Shown here: positions 32,474 to 44,706 of the stretch, piece after piece
Position numbering within the stretch: position 1 is the first letter of the stretch
Layout: each line of letters opens with the position of its first letter
DNA from: Paraphoma chrysanthemicola
Lineage: Eukaryota > Ascomycota > Dothideomycetes > Pleosporales > Phaeosphaeriaceae
Assembly: GCA_020744225.1 (NCBI GenBank)
Contig: JAGMWG010000001.1
Span: forward strand, 3,286,001 to 3,350,000
Reading direction: 5' to 3'
DNA: 64,000 nt
The notes under the pieces: model-generated
What the model was told of the DNA's origin: nothing
The model's database searches: none
The model's input: the letters and a program-made list of their open reading frames with translations, nothing else
Program-made: the position numbers and the translations under genes

Positions 32474-33970
32474 ATGCCTATTTTCACGCGAAACTCCATT
32501 GACTACAAGGTTGATGATTATGAGCGCCTTCGACGGGCATATGTAAATTCGGATGTGCGCGAAGATTACCCCAGGGAGATACACCTCGTGAAGTCCGTTT
32601 TTGATGTTCAGGTCGCCGTGTCCATAGCGCAAGCCTCTGGTGCGAAGATTGGGGTCAGGTCTGGAGGACATTCCTACTCCAACAACTCGCTGATCAACGA
32701 TGGCATTCTCGTCGACACTACCCACCTTAATCGCAAGGTCGACTACGATGCAAAGTTGCACGAGATATCATTCGGTCCTGCGGTGCGCGTCAAAGAGCTC
32801 TCGGAAACACTGCAAGCGGTCGGCCGGTTCTTTCCTCACGGACACAGTCCAACTGTCGCTGCCGGCGGCTTCATACTCAACGGAGGGCAAGGATTTTTCT
32901 GTCCAACATGGGGCGCCACTGTGGATCAATGGGTGGTGAAGATGGAAATAGTGACACCAGATGGCGAAGTCAGAATTGCAAGCAAGACTGAGAACGAAGA
33001 TCTATTCTGGGCAGCGCGAGGCGCTGGGTTGGCCTTTTTCGGCATTGTGACCAAGATCTGGGGACGAACGATACCTGCTCGCAAGATGTATACAAGAGCC
33101 ATGGCTTTCGAGGTCAACGACAACATGGAGGAGCTTTTGTACTGGGCAATGCACACCAGTAGCCTGGTGCCTAGATGGGGAACCGAGCATGCTATATTCA
33201 CTCATTACCCTGAAAAATATGCAATTCACCTCACAACCGACGACATTCCAGATCCAGCACATCTTCACTTTGGAGTATTTGCCTCGGCATATACCGACAC
33301 AAAAGAAGAAGCAGAAGTCCTTCTTAGTCCATGGACAACAATCTCACCTTCACTACAGTCTTCGATAAGAGATGCAGGAGCTGTGAACGAGATGACGTGG
33401 ACAACCTATTTCGATCTTCAGGATACCATGGTACCAACAGTTGAAGGAATGAAGTGGCAGATCAACAGCATTCTTCCTGACCCGGAGATACCTCTGAAGC
33501 AATTATGCAAAAGCCTTGTGCCTGCGATGACAGATCTGCCTACCCGGAGGTCGGTTGGCAATATATATTGCTCGTTCTTTACCTCGAATGAGAAGGATCA
33601 TCTGTGTGGCCTACCACAGCAGTACTACATATCATCATTTACCCAATGGATGGACGCATCATTAGAGCCGGGCATCTACGATGTGATGGCTGATGCTTAT
33701 GCGAAGCTCTACCCTCTGGCCGCCGGGATGTACATTGCGGATTGGGATCCTCGGGATAAGCGACAGGCAAATGTAAGTCATATATCTTAGGCCCACTGTA
33801 CTTGTGAAGTGGTTCGCTAATTTGTTGTGCGATGCATTCAGGTCAAGGTCTGGACAGATTATGGTCTCAAGCGTTTCTTAGAGATTCGAGCCAAGTATGA
33901 TCCAGCAGGACTCTTCCCAAATTACAAGGCTATCATTCAAGAAGACTTCTCAAGTACTTCTAAACGGTAG
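32474..33970 (+). CDS. BBE-type FAD-linked oxidoreductase (475 aa)
   Basis: Two exons: 32474-33772 and 33842-33970; intron 33773-33841 (GTAAGT..TTCAG). ATG at 32474 (MPIFTRNSIDYKVDDYERLR). FAD_binding_4 (PCMH) domain at about residues 35-205: GAKIGVRSGGHSYSNNSL, with His66 at the position that carries the covalent 8-alpha FAD link, and GGFILNGGQGFFCPTWGATV, where Cys143 may be the second covalent link as in bicovalent oxidases; this is inferred from position only. EDLFWAARGAGLAFFGIVTK follows. The last exon gives the BBE C-terminal helix LKRFLEIRAKYDPAGLFPNY. No signal peptide is seen, unlike most secreted members of the family, so it may act inside the cell. Co-oriented with the GMC gene. 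Confidence 0.88.
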
Positions 33971-35054
33971 CATATCATAAGATAACTCTACACAACTGCT
34001 CTAGACAAATCTAAGAATCCGTAATACCTAGGTACATCTAATCTACGACTTCTTTGGCTGTTGAATTAGAGAGCATATGTTCTAGGTCTCCGTATAATGA
34101 CTACTATGCGCTCATTCCGAATGGCGCTCTCAAACATGGGTGTTGCTTCGCAGCGCTACCCCGCATATTCCCCAGCGTTGCGGTCCACTTCCCCGCATGA
34201 TCTCCTCATTCTGAGTACTCAACCCCACGAACCCCGCATGATAATGCACCACGGAAAAGGTATAATGTGGTGGAAGCCTCATACCGGCTACCTTGAGTCT
34301 GACGTTGGTAGCAAACTAGAATTGTAGCGTGGCATAAGCTTGGATTGCGTAGCCACGTGTAAATGACTATGCCGCGGTTCAATCATCCTCTGCTGGACTT
34401 TGCCTAAGCCGGAGAAACGCAAGCGAAATATGCTGAAAGTTTTTGTACCGAGGAAGGAGCTAGACAGATCATAGTTTCTACCCAACGGCATTCTGATCGA
34501 GGGTGGTGAGCTCACCGTAGCCGGCGCTGACAGGTCTTCAGTAGGTCTCTCTACATCACTAATGCATACCAGCTGAGAATCTAGATGACTTTGCCCGTAA
34601 AAGGAGAGGTGTACGATTGAAGAGTAGAGACACGAAATTTGGTGGTATATATTGTGTAAGGGTATGGGTGCTGGCCATGCAGAAATACTGATGTTGATTC
34701 AAACAGAGCAAGTTAAATTCGAGAGATTCTTCTCTCTGTCACAGAATCACAATTCATGCCCATAAACATATCCTTGAGAATCAAACGAAGAAACTCTAGA
34801 CCCGCTCTTATCCAAGAGCAGGTCAATCCCAAAAGGACAACAAGTACCCCACTATTCCCTTCCCTAACAAACCGGATATCCGAAACCAGTCTCCATCACA
34901 ACTCACCGCCTCTACAAACACCCAAACCATCATACTCGTCATCCAAACCAAGCCAACTCAACGCACTTTCCACCGCTAATAATATCAACGCAACCCAGCA
35001 TGTAGTCCACCATCTCGCAAGTCTCCACACTAGCCCCACCGGGTCCCTCGCGAG
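33971..35054. other. Intergenic
   Basis: 1.08 kb. A 76-codon plus frame at 34097-34327 has no recognisable features. The right part is the 3' flank of the minus-strand disordered protein. Confidence 0.45.
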
Positions 35055-36617
35055 TCATAATGGGTCCATGTCCACCCAGTCCGCCCAGTCTCCGGCACCA
35101 ACAACAACAATAATACCGCCATCACTCTTCTTCTTCTCTTTCTCTTTCTTAGCTGCAGCTCTCGCTTCCTTACTCGCGCGAACGTGGCGCAGGAACTTAT
35201 CTGCACTGGAATCCCTGGCGCTGCTAGTACTACTCACGCTTGTACCTGTGCTTGCATTTGCACGTCCCGAGTTGCGCGCGCAACGAGATCGCACACCCTC
35301 TTGCTCCGACGTCGATGCGGAGTTGGTCTCGGATGTCATTGAGTTCCTCTCCGAATCGACGCCGGGGGAAGTACTCAGCGAGTGTGTCAGGGATGGCGGA
35401 TTCATTCGTCCTGTGGTTTTGCGCAACGTCGGGCTCGGACTCTCGAATATCCAGATATCGGGTTCACCGGGCGGATTATGCATGTACGTGGAGTCGCGCT
35501 CTCTCATTGTCGCCGCGCGCGCTGTTCTCGGATTATACGTCGCAAGACCTAGGATACGGGCTTGTTTGCTGGCGCGTTCGTGCTTGACATCGCCAACTGC
35601 TTCGTCGTTGATTTTGTTGATTTTGTTGGCTTGAGAGTCGAAGAGAAACCGTCGATGCCGAATAGGAGGCTCACTGAGGCGAGTTTTCTCAAGAAAGGTG
35701 TGATAGTCTAAGGGTGGTGTTCGAGGTTTTCGAGTTGGTGAGTGGGAGAAGTCAACGGGGGTGCCGGGATGGGGTTCGTATGTGCTTGGAACGAGGGGAG
35801 GGAGGCTGTCTAAGCTGTTTGGAGATGTATTGACTCTAGGTAGGTCATTGAAGGTGCGTGGGGATGAGGGAATGTCGATGGGCTTGCTTGCTCCGAATGT
35901 ATCGGGGAGAGAACGAGTCTGCTTCGGCGTCACTGGCGCATCTGTGGAGTCGACACGGCGGCGAGGCCGCTTGACCATATCCTCATCGCTCGTATTCGCG
36001 TTCGGCCTAGAGACGGATCCTCTTGGGCTGATATTTGGCGTATATTGTCCTTGTGTGCGTCTCGATGGCGCATTGAAACTGAATCGATTACAGAAGACTT
36101 TGTACGTGCTGGCTGGGAGGCTTGGGTCTGGGTAAGGCCACATTGAGCATTCTTGCTCTTCATCAGCCTTCGGCTTCGCCACTGGGTATGCTTCTTTGAG
36201 TTCTCGTTCCGCCATCTCCAGGAGCTCTTGATGCTTGCGTTCGCGTTCACTTTCGTTCCTTCTTTGATGGTGAGAAAATTTCCGTCCGGCGACCGGATTG
36301 AGCGAGTGGTTGGCAGCGATAGAATCCCTTTGAACCTTTTCCACGCACGGCGTTTTAGATGGCTTTCCTAAGCTAAAGAAGGTCTTCGGGCTGACTGCGT
36401 CTGTTTCTGAAGACGGGGAAGAGGCCGCGACATTTTGTGCGACGTCAAATGCTCGCACGGGAGCGGGTCGTGGGGTCAATGGGCAGGCAGCAGCTGGTGA
36501 ATATTGATCGACGCTATTCGTAGCTACGGACAGTTTACGCCGTGGGGTTTGAGGTTGAGCAATAGGAGGTAGAGGTGGTGTGGGCATGTTTTCGTCACAT
36601 GCGTTGGATTCGGCCAT
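35055..36617 (-). CDS. Hypothetical disordered basic protein (520 aa)
   Basis: Single-exon minus-strand gene; ATG at 36617 (MAESNACDENMPTPPLPPIA), the frame opening further only via a GTG. The protein is Ser/Pro/Arg rich with many SP/TP sites (TPRRKL, TPRPAP, SPKTFF, ISPRGS, VTPKQT, SSPRTF, TRKPRTPP), consistent with a target of proline-directed kinases. A short predicted helix (ERERKHQELLEMAERELKEA) lies at about residues 120-140, and a lysine-rich run (KEARAAAKKEKEKKKSD) precedes a conserved-looking end GDWADWVDMDPL. No known domain is recognised. The long intact frame with biased composition argues for a real gene; its order suggests a nuclear or cytoskeletal scaffold, which is only inference. 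A 292-codon antisense frame is a composition shadow. Confidence 0.75.
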   Translation of the reverse strand: MAESNACDENMPTPPLPPIAQPQTPRRKLSVATNSVDQYSPAAACPLTPRPAPVRAFDVAQNVAASSPSSETDAVSPKTFFSLGKPSKTPCVEKVQRDSIAANHSLNPVAGRKFSHHQRRNESERERKHQELLEMAERELKEAYPVAKPKADEEQECSMWPYPDPSLPASTYKVFCNRFSFNAPSRRTQGQYTPNISPRGSVSRPNANTSDEDMVKRPRRRVDSTDAPVTPKQTRSLPDTFGASKPIDIPSSPRTFNDLPRVNTSPNSLDSLPPLVPSTYEPHPGTPVDFSHSPTRKPRTPPLDYHTFLEKTRLSEPPIRHRRFLFDSQANKINKINDEAVGDVKHERASKQARILGLATYNPRTARAATMRERDSTYMHNPPGEPDIWIFESPSPTLRKTTGRMNPPSLTHSLSTSPGVDSERNSMTSETNSASTSEQEGVRSRCARNSGRANASTGTSVSSTSSARDSSADKFLRHVRASKEARAAAKKEKEKKKSDGGIIVVVGAGDWADWVDMDPL

Positions 36618-37772
36618 TGTGCTCGTGACGTGGGTGTGGTCGCGTGGACAACACACGATGGTCGCTTTGTGCGGGATGATGTTAACAAGAGACCTCGAGA
36701 GTCGTTGAAAGCAGAGTTTTCGAGTAGTAGCAAATTGTTTATAAGAAGTTTAGGCGTTATAGGCGCTTCGAGTTGTGGCGACGCAGTTTTGCCGAATGTC
36801 GAGCAGGTGCAGGCCAGAAGTCAACTTATAAACACAAAGAGACAGAAGCATGCATCCGACGACCATATTTACTCACACCCGATGTACTGCGAACCCTCAA
36901 CCAAGTTTACACTTCTCAACCAGATAGTTCCCAAGCGGAAGCGCCATCTCCGAGCTCTTTGCATGAACTAAGTGTGCCTAGTGCAACCATCTACCAAAAG
37001 CACCATTTATCGCGACCTCGCCTACTTGACCTAGATGCAATCATGGCTAACATTGGCACGCTCTCGTTCCGAAGAATGTTGGTGCAGCCGTTGCTGGGGT
37101 CGCTCTGCCCGATTCAAATGCTGGGACCGACGCTGACGATAGCGCGTTTTGCAGCGCAACTTTGGATGCCGGAACCAGGGCGTCAATCCGTCCACCAGTG
37201 CAGCAGGCACTCATCTCGTCTAAGACATTCAGCGACTTCTGCTGATGGCCTTCACCCCGGGTCGTTGCGAGATGAAGCAACGCCGCATAATCTGCCTACA
37301 CGGCAGCTAGTCGTATTCATGGCGCTTCTCACCATGGAGCGCCTGCCGAAACGCTTTCCGAATGGTCAGACGGCTCCTTAGTCTCGACTCGTTCTCAGTC
37401 TATGATGACGAACATCCCATCCTCGCTACCGATCTATAGGTGTTCGTCCGTCAACGTTCTGGAAGCGGGTACGCGCAACGGACCGTCGTTGGTGCGGAGG
37501 CGCCGCACCTGCTTGACCGAACCATGGGTGCGATATGAGACTAAATGGTCGGCGAGGCTGGACCGATGATGCTCCCTTGATGGTACGCTCGTCACTAGGG
37601 GCAACGAACGGAGAAGCCGACCGAACACTTGGCGAAACCGGCAATTTCTGGTGTTGTAAAGTTGTAGCCTGCACAATCAAGGATGAGGGCAAGTATGACA
37701 CAAGCAGCCTGTGGGTGTGATATGTGGTTCATATGTCGAACGTCCAAATACATTGGCTGTATCATCGCTACA
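36618..37772. other. Intergenic
   Basis: 1.15 kb between the disordered protein start and the DOP1 3' end. A 202-codon plus frame at 36773-37381 and a shifted frame in it around 37070-37240 (NVGAAVAGVALPDSNAG) lack any family match and are not called. Confidence 0.4.
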
Positions 37773-40700
37773 TTATGATCCGGCGTCCCTGACGACGCTT
37801 TCCCATATGCCATCCCAATCCGCATCGCCGCCGCCATATCTCGCTTCGAATGCGTTCATTGAGAGGTTGCCCAAGAATGGTCTTACAACTCTATTGATGA
37901 GTTCGCTTCTCGCCATATCAAGCACAGCAGCATCTTCCTCCTTTTCCAGCGCTTCGATCAAAGGGTCAAGGAACAAAGTCCGCTTTGGCTCGCCTGATGC
38001 ATCGTGTGTTTGTGTAGGGAGGGGTACTGTGGCGGAAGAGTGCGACAGGACCTCGTTGATTTCATCTGTAAGTGATAGGTGTAACGAGGGTGAAGCGGGC
38101 TTGTAGACTGCATCAATGGTATCAGAAATGAAGAGCCATTCTGAAAGCTGGAAATCGTCGGGGCCAAGCACCACAAGCTGATCCAATAGTTTACATGCTT
38201 GTATGACACTCGCATTGTTGTAATGCTCCTTGTTAATGGCATCTGGGAGCAGTGAAGAGAGAGCGGAAGTCAACTCTCCAGTTATGACAGGCCATAGTGA
38301 CGCGAGGTGAATGTGAGATGTCCTGAGAATGATGGCGCGTAACAAGACAAGTGCGTCCGCACGGGTCGCGGATGATGGCGATGTTGCAGGCGTGGCTGCG
38401 AGAAGCTCAACAACTTTCTCCAAAATCTGGGGTAGATTGGAAGTAAAAGCGTCATCAGGGCTGGCAAGAACAAGAAGCGCAATGCGTCGTAAGTTGAGTT
38501 GCGTTTTTCGATCAGCCTCCTGACGTGCTGAAGCGGCACCTACCCCAAACATGATGCCTGCAGTGGTCGGTGCTGACATCCTCGCCAGTAGCTCTGGCAC
38601 GCGCTCTTTGTCGGATTGGGTCCATTGTGCCAAGATGGGCAGCCACGATTCCTTAAGCAGCAAGGGTGACGTGCTGAAGAATTTGGAATCGTTGAACGCA
38701 TCAGATATTTCCTTCTTGAGAAGTTTGTTGTTCTGCGCTACCTTCATCAGACTTTGCAAGAGATCCAGGAAGCTCTTGGACGTGTTATCCGGGAATGATT
38801 TGGCCCGGAAAGATGGTGCGATGATCGACGACGACATGTCTGATACGGTCTTTGCAACGCGATCGTTCTCAAGAAGGATGATTGGAAGCTTGGGCGCGAT
38901 AGGTGTGAGTATGGTCACCACGTCAGGTGCTCGTTTTTGTGCAAGAGCACCGTTCGTCTTAGTCGATGGCTTCTCGTCTGCTGGTCCTTGGTGAGGATCT
39001 TGCACGTACCCCATAGATCGTGTAGTGAATATGGCGGTCAAAATCCGAGAGAAGATGTCCTGTCCGCCTCATCAGTGCCTGAATTTGCAAGGTCATGTGT
39101 GGACTTACTGCCAAATCTCGCCTTAATTTTCTCTGCTCCCCAAAGTTGGTGTTATCAACCTTCTGTCCTATGACAGCAGTGAACTCGAGAAGCATCGGTA
39201 GTATCTGTCGATGAGGCAAAGGATTGGCGAGGACATCGCGGAGGAAGAGAGTGCAGTCTTGCCAGATCTCGTCCATCGCATCATCTTCCAATGATCTTGT
39301 GTATTCCACGAGGAAGGCAACAAGCTCGGCATCCGAAAGGTCAGAAGTGAGGGTTGACGCTCGATTTGGTTCTAGGGCTGAAGGGTCGGTGCGGCTATAC
39401 ACAGCATTGAAGATGGCAGGGATGGTATGCTTAGGTTTTGAGCCATTCAAGACATTGAGAAGTCCTAAGACCGCTGTCCCTTGATCATCGCCAGCTGTCG
39501 CCTTGGACCACAACACCGCCAGAGTCTCCAGGCACTCGAGCGCTTCGGCAGCGAAGAGATGCTCGAGAATTCGACGAGCTCTGTTGCGCATGCGTAAAGA
39601 TGTGAAGCCAAATGATGCAGCCGAGGAAGCATCGTGCTGGTCTTGCCTCTGTGTAAAGCCACCCCAGGACCAGATCGCGAAGCATATTCGCACGGTATCT
39701 TGGAAACACAGTAGCACTGTCAGTCTGCTGTTGGCGGTCGGTGTCCGCGTTTGTTGGGTTTCGGATGAAAATACACCAGAGACAACGTTGCTGAAGAATC
39801 CTTGTGGTTGTTCTGGTGATTTACTGGCAGACACTTTTGATTCCTGGGTTGTTAGTCGATCATGTGCTTTGGCCAGTATCTGCTCCAGCCCATTGATGAG
39901 TGTTATTAGTGTAGATTCTGGCGACGTGTCAGGAGAAGGCGCCTGGACAGCAAAGGTGCTTTTCAGCTGCGCAAAGCAAGACGTAATTTCTTTGCAGAGG
40001 CACTCAACGAGCGGTAGAAGATTTTGGAATATGGTGTCGGAAAATAGAGGTAATACCTCGGTTAGGAAGTTGACCCAGTCGTCAAGGATCATACGGCTCG
40101 AGGGCGAAGAGAATCCATACTTGAGGCAATCTATCAGCTGAGACGGGGGTTGTACGGACGCAGGCTCATCATCTTCTGAATCTCGATTAAGGGCAAGGGA
40201 AAGTCGAGATCGATGAGAAGGTTGCAAGGCGCTCTTTGGTTCAGCGGACCGATCCTTCGGGGGTTGCGTAAGCCGCAGTTTGAGCGCAAGCAATATTGCT
40301 TCCAATAATAGAGTCTGTAGCGGAGATAAAGCCGTTCGAAGTCGTTCCATCAAAGGCACTTCAAGTTCGAGCTTCTGTAAGGCCGCAGAGAACGGGCTTT
40401 GATAGATTTGAGAGATAATGGAGACGGATATACCGTGCAGCTCGGGTAAGTGAGATGTGCCGTCATCGTCCACGCCTCCCACGTGGAGATTCATCGTCTG
40501 AAGGGATGTGCGAACGATCCATTCTTGCAGAGGTGCACGCGGTGGTAGGCCATCTACTGAGGCTGCTGGAGACTCAGCTAACGTAATCCAGGTGAATTGC
40601 GACGGCCTCTTGATGATATTGTAGATATGTCGCATGTAGTAAAGACATTCTTTACTGTCATCGCGTTGGGGTATGACGTGTCTGTCTGGTAACGCCTGTG

Positions 40701-43525
40701 TCGCAGGCAGTCTATCGGCACGCGCTACGCACTGCAAGGATTGGATATGGTAAGCCAAAATGTCGAAAATTCTACCCAAAGTCGGAAGATCTTGTAGCCA
40801 GCTACGCATAAAGGCGGATGTCTGGAGTCCATCGTCATCGAGAGTGTCAAGAAGCAACAAAATTGGTCTAGTCAGAATCATATGGTATTCTGTGGGCGGA
40901 AGCGTCGGTGCCTGGATGACATGCCCACTAGGTCGACGGGCAACGCTTCCGCGCTTCTCAGACTGCACATTTAACTCGTGCATGGTGTGAGTCCATAGTG
41001 TTGCAAAATGATGTCCGCAGTTAGGGGTGGCTCGGATAGCAGGCGTTTGCGAGAGCTGTTCTTCGATGATAGATGCTACAGCAGCCTCAACCATGCGGCT
41101 TTGAGGCGCAATAGCGTGAAGCTGCAATATGCAGCGAGTTGTTTCCACATGAAATTTGGGTCTTGCCGGAGATAGATATCGCCAGAATTGCGCAACGAGT
41201 GGGTGCACCAGCTCCGGGACCTGAGCACGGGGAAGGTGTGGCGCCGAAGGGAGAGCCGTCTGCAGCGCCACAAGCACCGTGGTGATGGCGTTTAATTGGC
41301 CATACGACAGTTGTGTTCCATCGTCATCAGACAGAGTCAGCATACGCTGAAACATTGTAAACATTTCTTCCTCTTCCAATGACGACAGATCTTGCGTCAT
41401 GAAGATCAGACTGGCAAGTATTCTTGCAGAAACGTTTGGCGAGGAGGAAGCAGTTCCAGCTTGAAGCGCTGCCATAAAAGTCCGCACAGCCTCGCGCAAC
41501 GATAGTTGGCCAAGTTCAGCGGGGCTAAAAGGTGGGTCTGTCGCATCGAGGCTGCCTTGAGATTCTTCGTAGAAGGCTCTCAGCCTTTTGATTGAGACGT
41601 CTCTCGAGACACTGGAGCCATTTCGACGCAGCTGCGTGACATCATTCTGGCTCTGTAGAGCTCGTTCCGGGATCATCTGCACAAGAGACTCTGTGATTTC
41701 GAACGCAAGATCAATGAGTGTGGGATCGAGGTTTGGCCTGTCGGTGCCTTCATATGCTGCATTGAGCGAGGCAAGCGTTGAAAAGACCATGAGTGGCATG
41801 TGTTGAAAAAGCATGTCTTCTTCCTTGAGATTGAAACGCACCAGAACGAACTTTGCCAAGCGCATTCTGCTCAGGGCTTCAGCACGAGGCGCAACATCTG
41901 ACTTCAATGCTGAGGTCACCAAATGTATCAGCTTGCCCCAAATCAACCCACTATCGACGCCATCAAAGAAGGCGCTGGCACTTCTCAGGACTTCGGCAGT
42001 TTGCTCAGCAGAGGCGGACTCACTGTACTCCTGCACACTTTGAAGGGAGGGCAAAAATATCTCGGGAACAATGAGTCCACCGACTTCCCAACGATCCATG
42101 AGCGAGAGGCAGACACGGAACGGACGGGCTCGCTCGGTGGGAGTTTTTGTAGGCCTGTTGATCATTCTCAGGACGCTGTTAGTCAAGGCTTCGAGACCAT
42201 ATTGTGAAAAGAATGCAGCATGCTGCGTAGACGGATCTGAAGCGTCTTTGTGCGTATCATCGTCAGGCGAAGCTGGCTCTTCGTGACTAGCCGATGCTGA
42301 TGGTTCAGGACCAAGGAACCATGCCCACAGTCTACGATTCAAGCTCATGTCTCGCCTCGAAACCACACCCGCGGCGGCGGTGACAAGGCGCTCGAGGTCT
42401 TCCTTCCCAATACGATCTTGCAAGACGGGAGAGTCAAGGGGCAGGTGGCTGACGAGCAGATCCAGGAAACCTCGCTGTATGAGGAGTTGCGGATCCGAAA
42501 GACCAGACTCGAAGCAGCGTATCAACAGTCCTGGCTCAGGAGAGATGGCCGCCTCCGCTTCTGCTGAGAGTCCATGCGTCGAAGCTCCTGTCGCGTCTGA
42601 AGCACGGCGCTGCGAGAGGCCGAATTTGGGCAGGCGCCGGACGAGGAAGGCAAGAGCACCCTGTCGCCGCGAGGCATTGGTGATGGCAGCGAGAAAGAAG
42701 CACTGCCAGAAGTGCGACGAGCCGCTGGCCTCTTGCGGTCCCTCTATTGCTCTGCGCAGCCTATCCAGCGCTGCGAACATGCGCTCAAAATCCTCGCTCG
42801 TCTCATCCTCGAGGCCTGGCAAGAGCGACAGGATTACGGCCTTCAGTGCGGGTCTGAGCGCAGTTGCATCCAACCTCAATATGTGGCTCTCGAAGATGGA
42901 CAGGAACAGTGGGCGAACTGACAATGAGGCGAAGGATGGGACGGAGGCGAGGCCGGGGAAGTATATGCTGAGGTCGCGGGCGAGGGCATCTTTCTGGGCT
43001 AGTCAGCGCTGGCAGGGAAGGTGCAGTGCATGGGCATACTCCGATGGTCGCGAATATGTACGCATACACTTCGAGGGCCTTCTGGTGGACGCCCGAGGGC
43101 AGGGCTGGGTTCAGGCACTGTGCTAGTCGCAGCGCAACGGTGTCGCTATGCGGGACGACAGGTATCTCTGAGGGATGTGCTTGCAGTGCCTATGTCCAGA
43201 CGGGGAATAAGCACGTGATATTGACAGCGCAGCGCGTACATGTATCTGACCTTCAGCAGCCGTCCCAAGAACGAGATATAGTCGGCCCATTCCTGCTGGG
43301 CCGTGTCCCAGAGGGCAAGAGCGCGCTCGACGCCGGCAGCATAGCGACGGAAGCCTTTGTCTTTCTTGTGTAGAGCTGCACGCGGTCAGTACGCTCCTGG
43401 GCTTTCGATTCCTGTTTTCACATACAATTCTCGGCAGCATTGCGCGTTGCTCGCGGTATGGGACTTGAGCGGCCAGATCCTGGTGGGGAGAAGAGCTGCA
43501 GGTTGGCAGTAGGATCAGCGGACAT
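37773..43525 (-). CDS. DOP1: DOP1 (Dopey) family protein, 1848 aa
   Basis: Large minus-strand gene rebuilt from exons 43426-43525, 43251-43375, 43040-43189, 39109-42993 and 37773-39059; introns 43376-43425, 43190-43250, 42994-43039 and 39060-39108, all GT..AG, total 1849 codons. Start MSADPTANLQLFSPPG. The Dopey N-terminal signature is unmistakable: KKDKGFRRYAAGVERALALW, DYISFLGRLLKAL, CLNPALPSGVHQKALEVYAY, KDALARDLSIYFPGL, SFASLSVRPLFLSIFESHIL, and near the end NTNFGEQRKLRRDLADIFSR with ILTAIFTTR. Known DOP1 works with Mon2 in membrane traffic between endosomes and Golgi, and in cell polarity and hyphal branching. Length is close to fungal orthologues. The splice at 39060-39108 was chosen because it yields RRDLADIFSRILTAIFTTR; reading on without it gives a different, non-conserved end. 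Divergent from the PY-motif membrane protein with 177 bp between starts. Confidence 0.93.
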
Positions 43526-43702
43526 GCTGTGGCTGGCGGACTATGAGACGACCGTGTAGCAATGGCGGCATAGGGAACATTCTGTTTCGGCGAGATTGAT
43601 ATTGCGCGTCCCTCTTCCTGTTGCCTGCGTTGGAGCTCAAAGACATCGCAAACGAACACGAAAGCCTCGTCGGTGAAACAAGGGTCCGACCGTCGTCATC
43701 GC
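43526..43702. promoter_or_regulatory. Bidirectional promoter region, DOP1 / PY protein
   Basis: 177 bp between two divergent ATGs (43525 minus, 43703 plus). Inferred shared promoter from layout; no TATA or named site is identified. Confidence 0.4.
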
Positions 43703-44212
43703 ATGTGCAACGCGCCATCATGCGACCAGCAATTCACCCTCTCCATCGCTCGAAGCTCGACGCGCGCCTTCCTTCTTCGCGATGCACGACCATGCACCGG
43801 TGCGCGCTTCACTATCAATCGCCAGCGTGTCTTAGCTAACAGCGTTCAGTCCGAAGCAGCTCCCCCACTTCCCGTGAACGATAGCAACGAGCACCACCAC
43901 CACCATCACTACCACCACGGTCCTCGCACTCCTTCCCCGCCAGACTACCCCCCGCCGTCATACGACGATGCCACTCGGTCGGAGACTGCCCCGCTTCTCG
44001 CCGGTCCCCCACCAAACTATGGCGCCTTCCGGGCCTACGTCGACCCGGACGAGTCTTCAATAGCCAGCAGCGAGGTCGAAAGCGCAGACAGGTCCCTACC
44101 CGAATGGGTCGGACAGGCACTCGTCGTCTTCCTCTTTGTCAGCATCATGTACGGGTTCTGGAAAGTTATCAATGCTCCCGACAGCCTCGATAGCTTCCCT
44201 GGTGGTGACTGA
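43703..44212 (+). CDS. Small PY-motif membrane protein (169 aa)
   Basis: ATG at 43703 (MCNAPSCDQQFTLSIARSST). An N-terminal arginine-rich third is followed by a histidine run (six His, Tyr, two His), then SPPDYPPPSYDDAT with two overlapping PPxY motifs (PPDY, PPSY), an acidic stretch, and a C-terminal membrane segment (ALVVFLFVSIMYGFW) 20 residues from the end. PPxY motifs are bound by WW domains of Rsp5/Nedd4 ubiquitin ligases, so this looks like a tail-anchored ligase adaptor or substrate; that is inference. No family is recognised. The upstream frame continues via GTG to 43673. Divergent from DOP1, itself a membrane-traffic factor, which makes a Golgi/endosome role attractive but unproven. 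Confidence 0.68.
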   Translation: MCNAPSCDQQFTLSIARSSTRAFLLRDARPCTGARFTINRQRVLANSVQSEAAPPLPVNDSNEHHHHHHYHHGPRTPSPPDYPPPSYDDATRSETAPLLAGPPPNYGAFRAYVDPDESSIASSEVESADRSLPEWVGQALVVFLFVSIMYGFWKVINAPDSLDSFPGGD

Positions 44213-44706
44213 AGCCTGCTGGACATGCACAAACCGCGTCCTAGGTTGACGCCGATGCCAGACATCGTAATCACAACACCTCGTCGCATTCTTCCAGGCT
44301 GTTTTAAGCCGAGAGCAGCCCCTCAGACTGTGGCCCCAGGATCTATCGATACTGCTGAGCCAAGCCCGTCAGGCGTCCCAGATGCCAACGTTCGCGGCCA
44401 GTTTTGGCTTTCATTGATGCCGACCCCTACCCATCGCTTGGATCAATCCCGTCTGCCAATGAAAATGCGCGCGCTGCCCTCGAAAAGACAAGATCATGCC
44501 GTTGCATGCACCTTTCGGAGACTTGAGTCTGTGCTCATTGGCCAGTAATCCTTGTATGCATGGAAGGTTGAGTCTATGATCCATACGTCTCTTCCTTCGC
44601 CATCCTGCTGCCGTCGTTCCACGCGGCCCTGCGGTGAGAGTCTTGTACTTCGACTCAATGTCGACTCTCGTATGGCATACGCTCGCTCAAGGTCATCTCT
44701 AACGAC
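44213..44706. other. Intergenic
   Basis: 494 bp between the PY-motif protein and the repeat-tail membrane protein. A 107-codon plus frame at 44225-44548 has no supporting features. Confidence 0.45.

Noticed and set aside
34756..35634. 292-codon plus-strand frame opposite the disordered protein
   Set aside because: It mirrors the low-complexity composition of the minus-strand gene and shows no motif; treated as a shadow.
36773..37381. 202-codon plus-strand ORF
   Set aside because: Starts at a non-ATG-like position for its context and has no recognisable sequence; another frame in the same stretch is equally long-lived locally.
39010..39059. Alternative DOP1 reading continuing past 39108 without splicing
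   Set aside because: The unspliced frame gives SPHMTLQIQALMRRTGHLL, not conserved, while splicing 39060-39108 yields the DOP1 signature ADIFSRILTAIFTTR.
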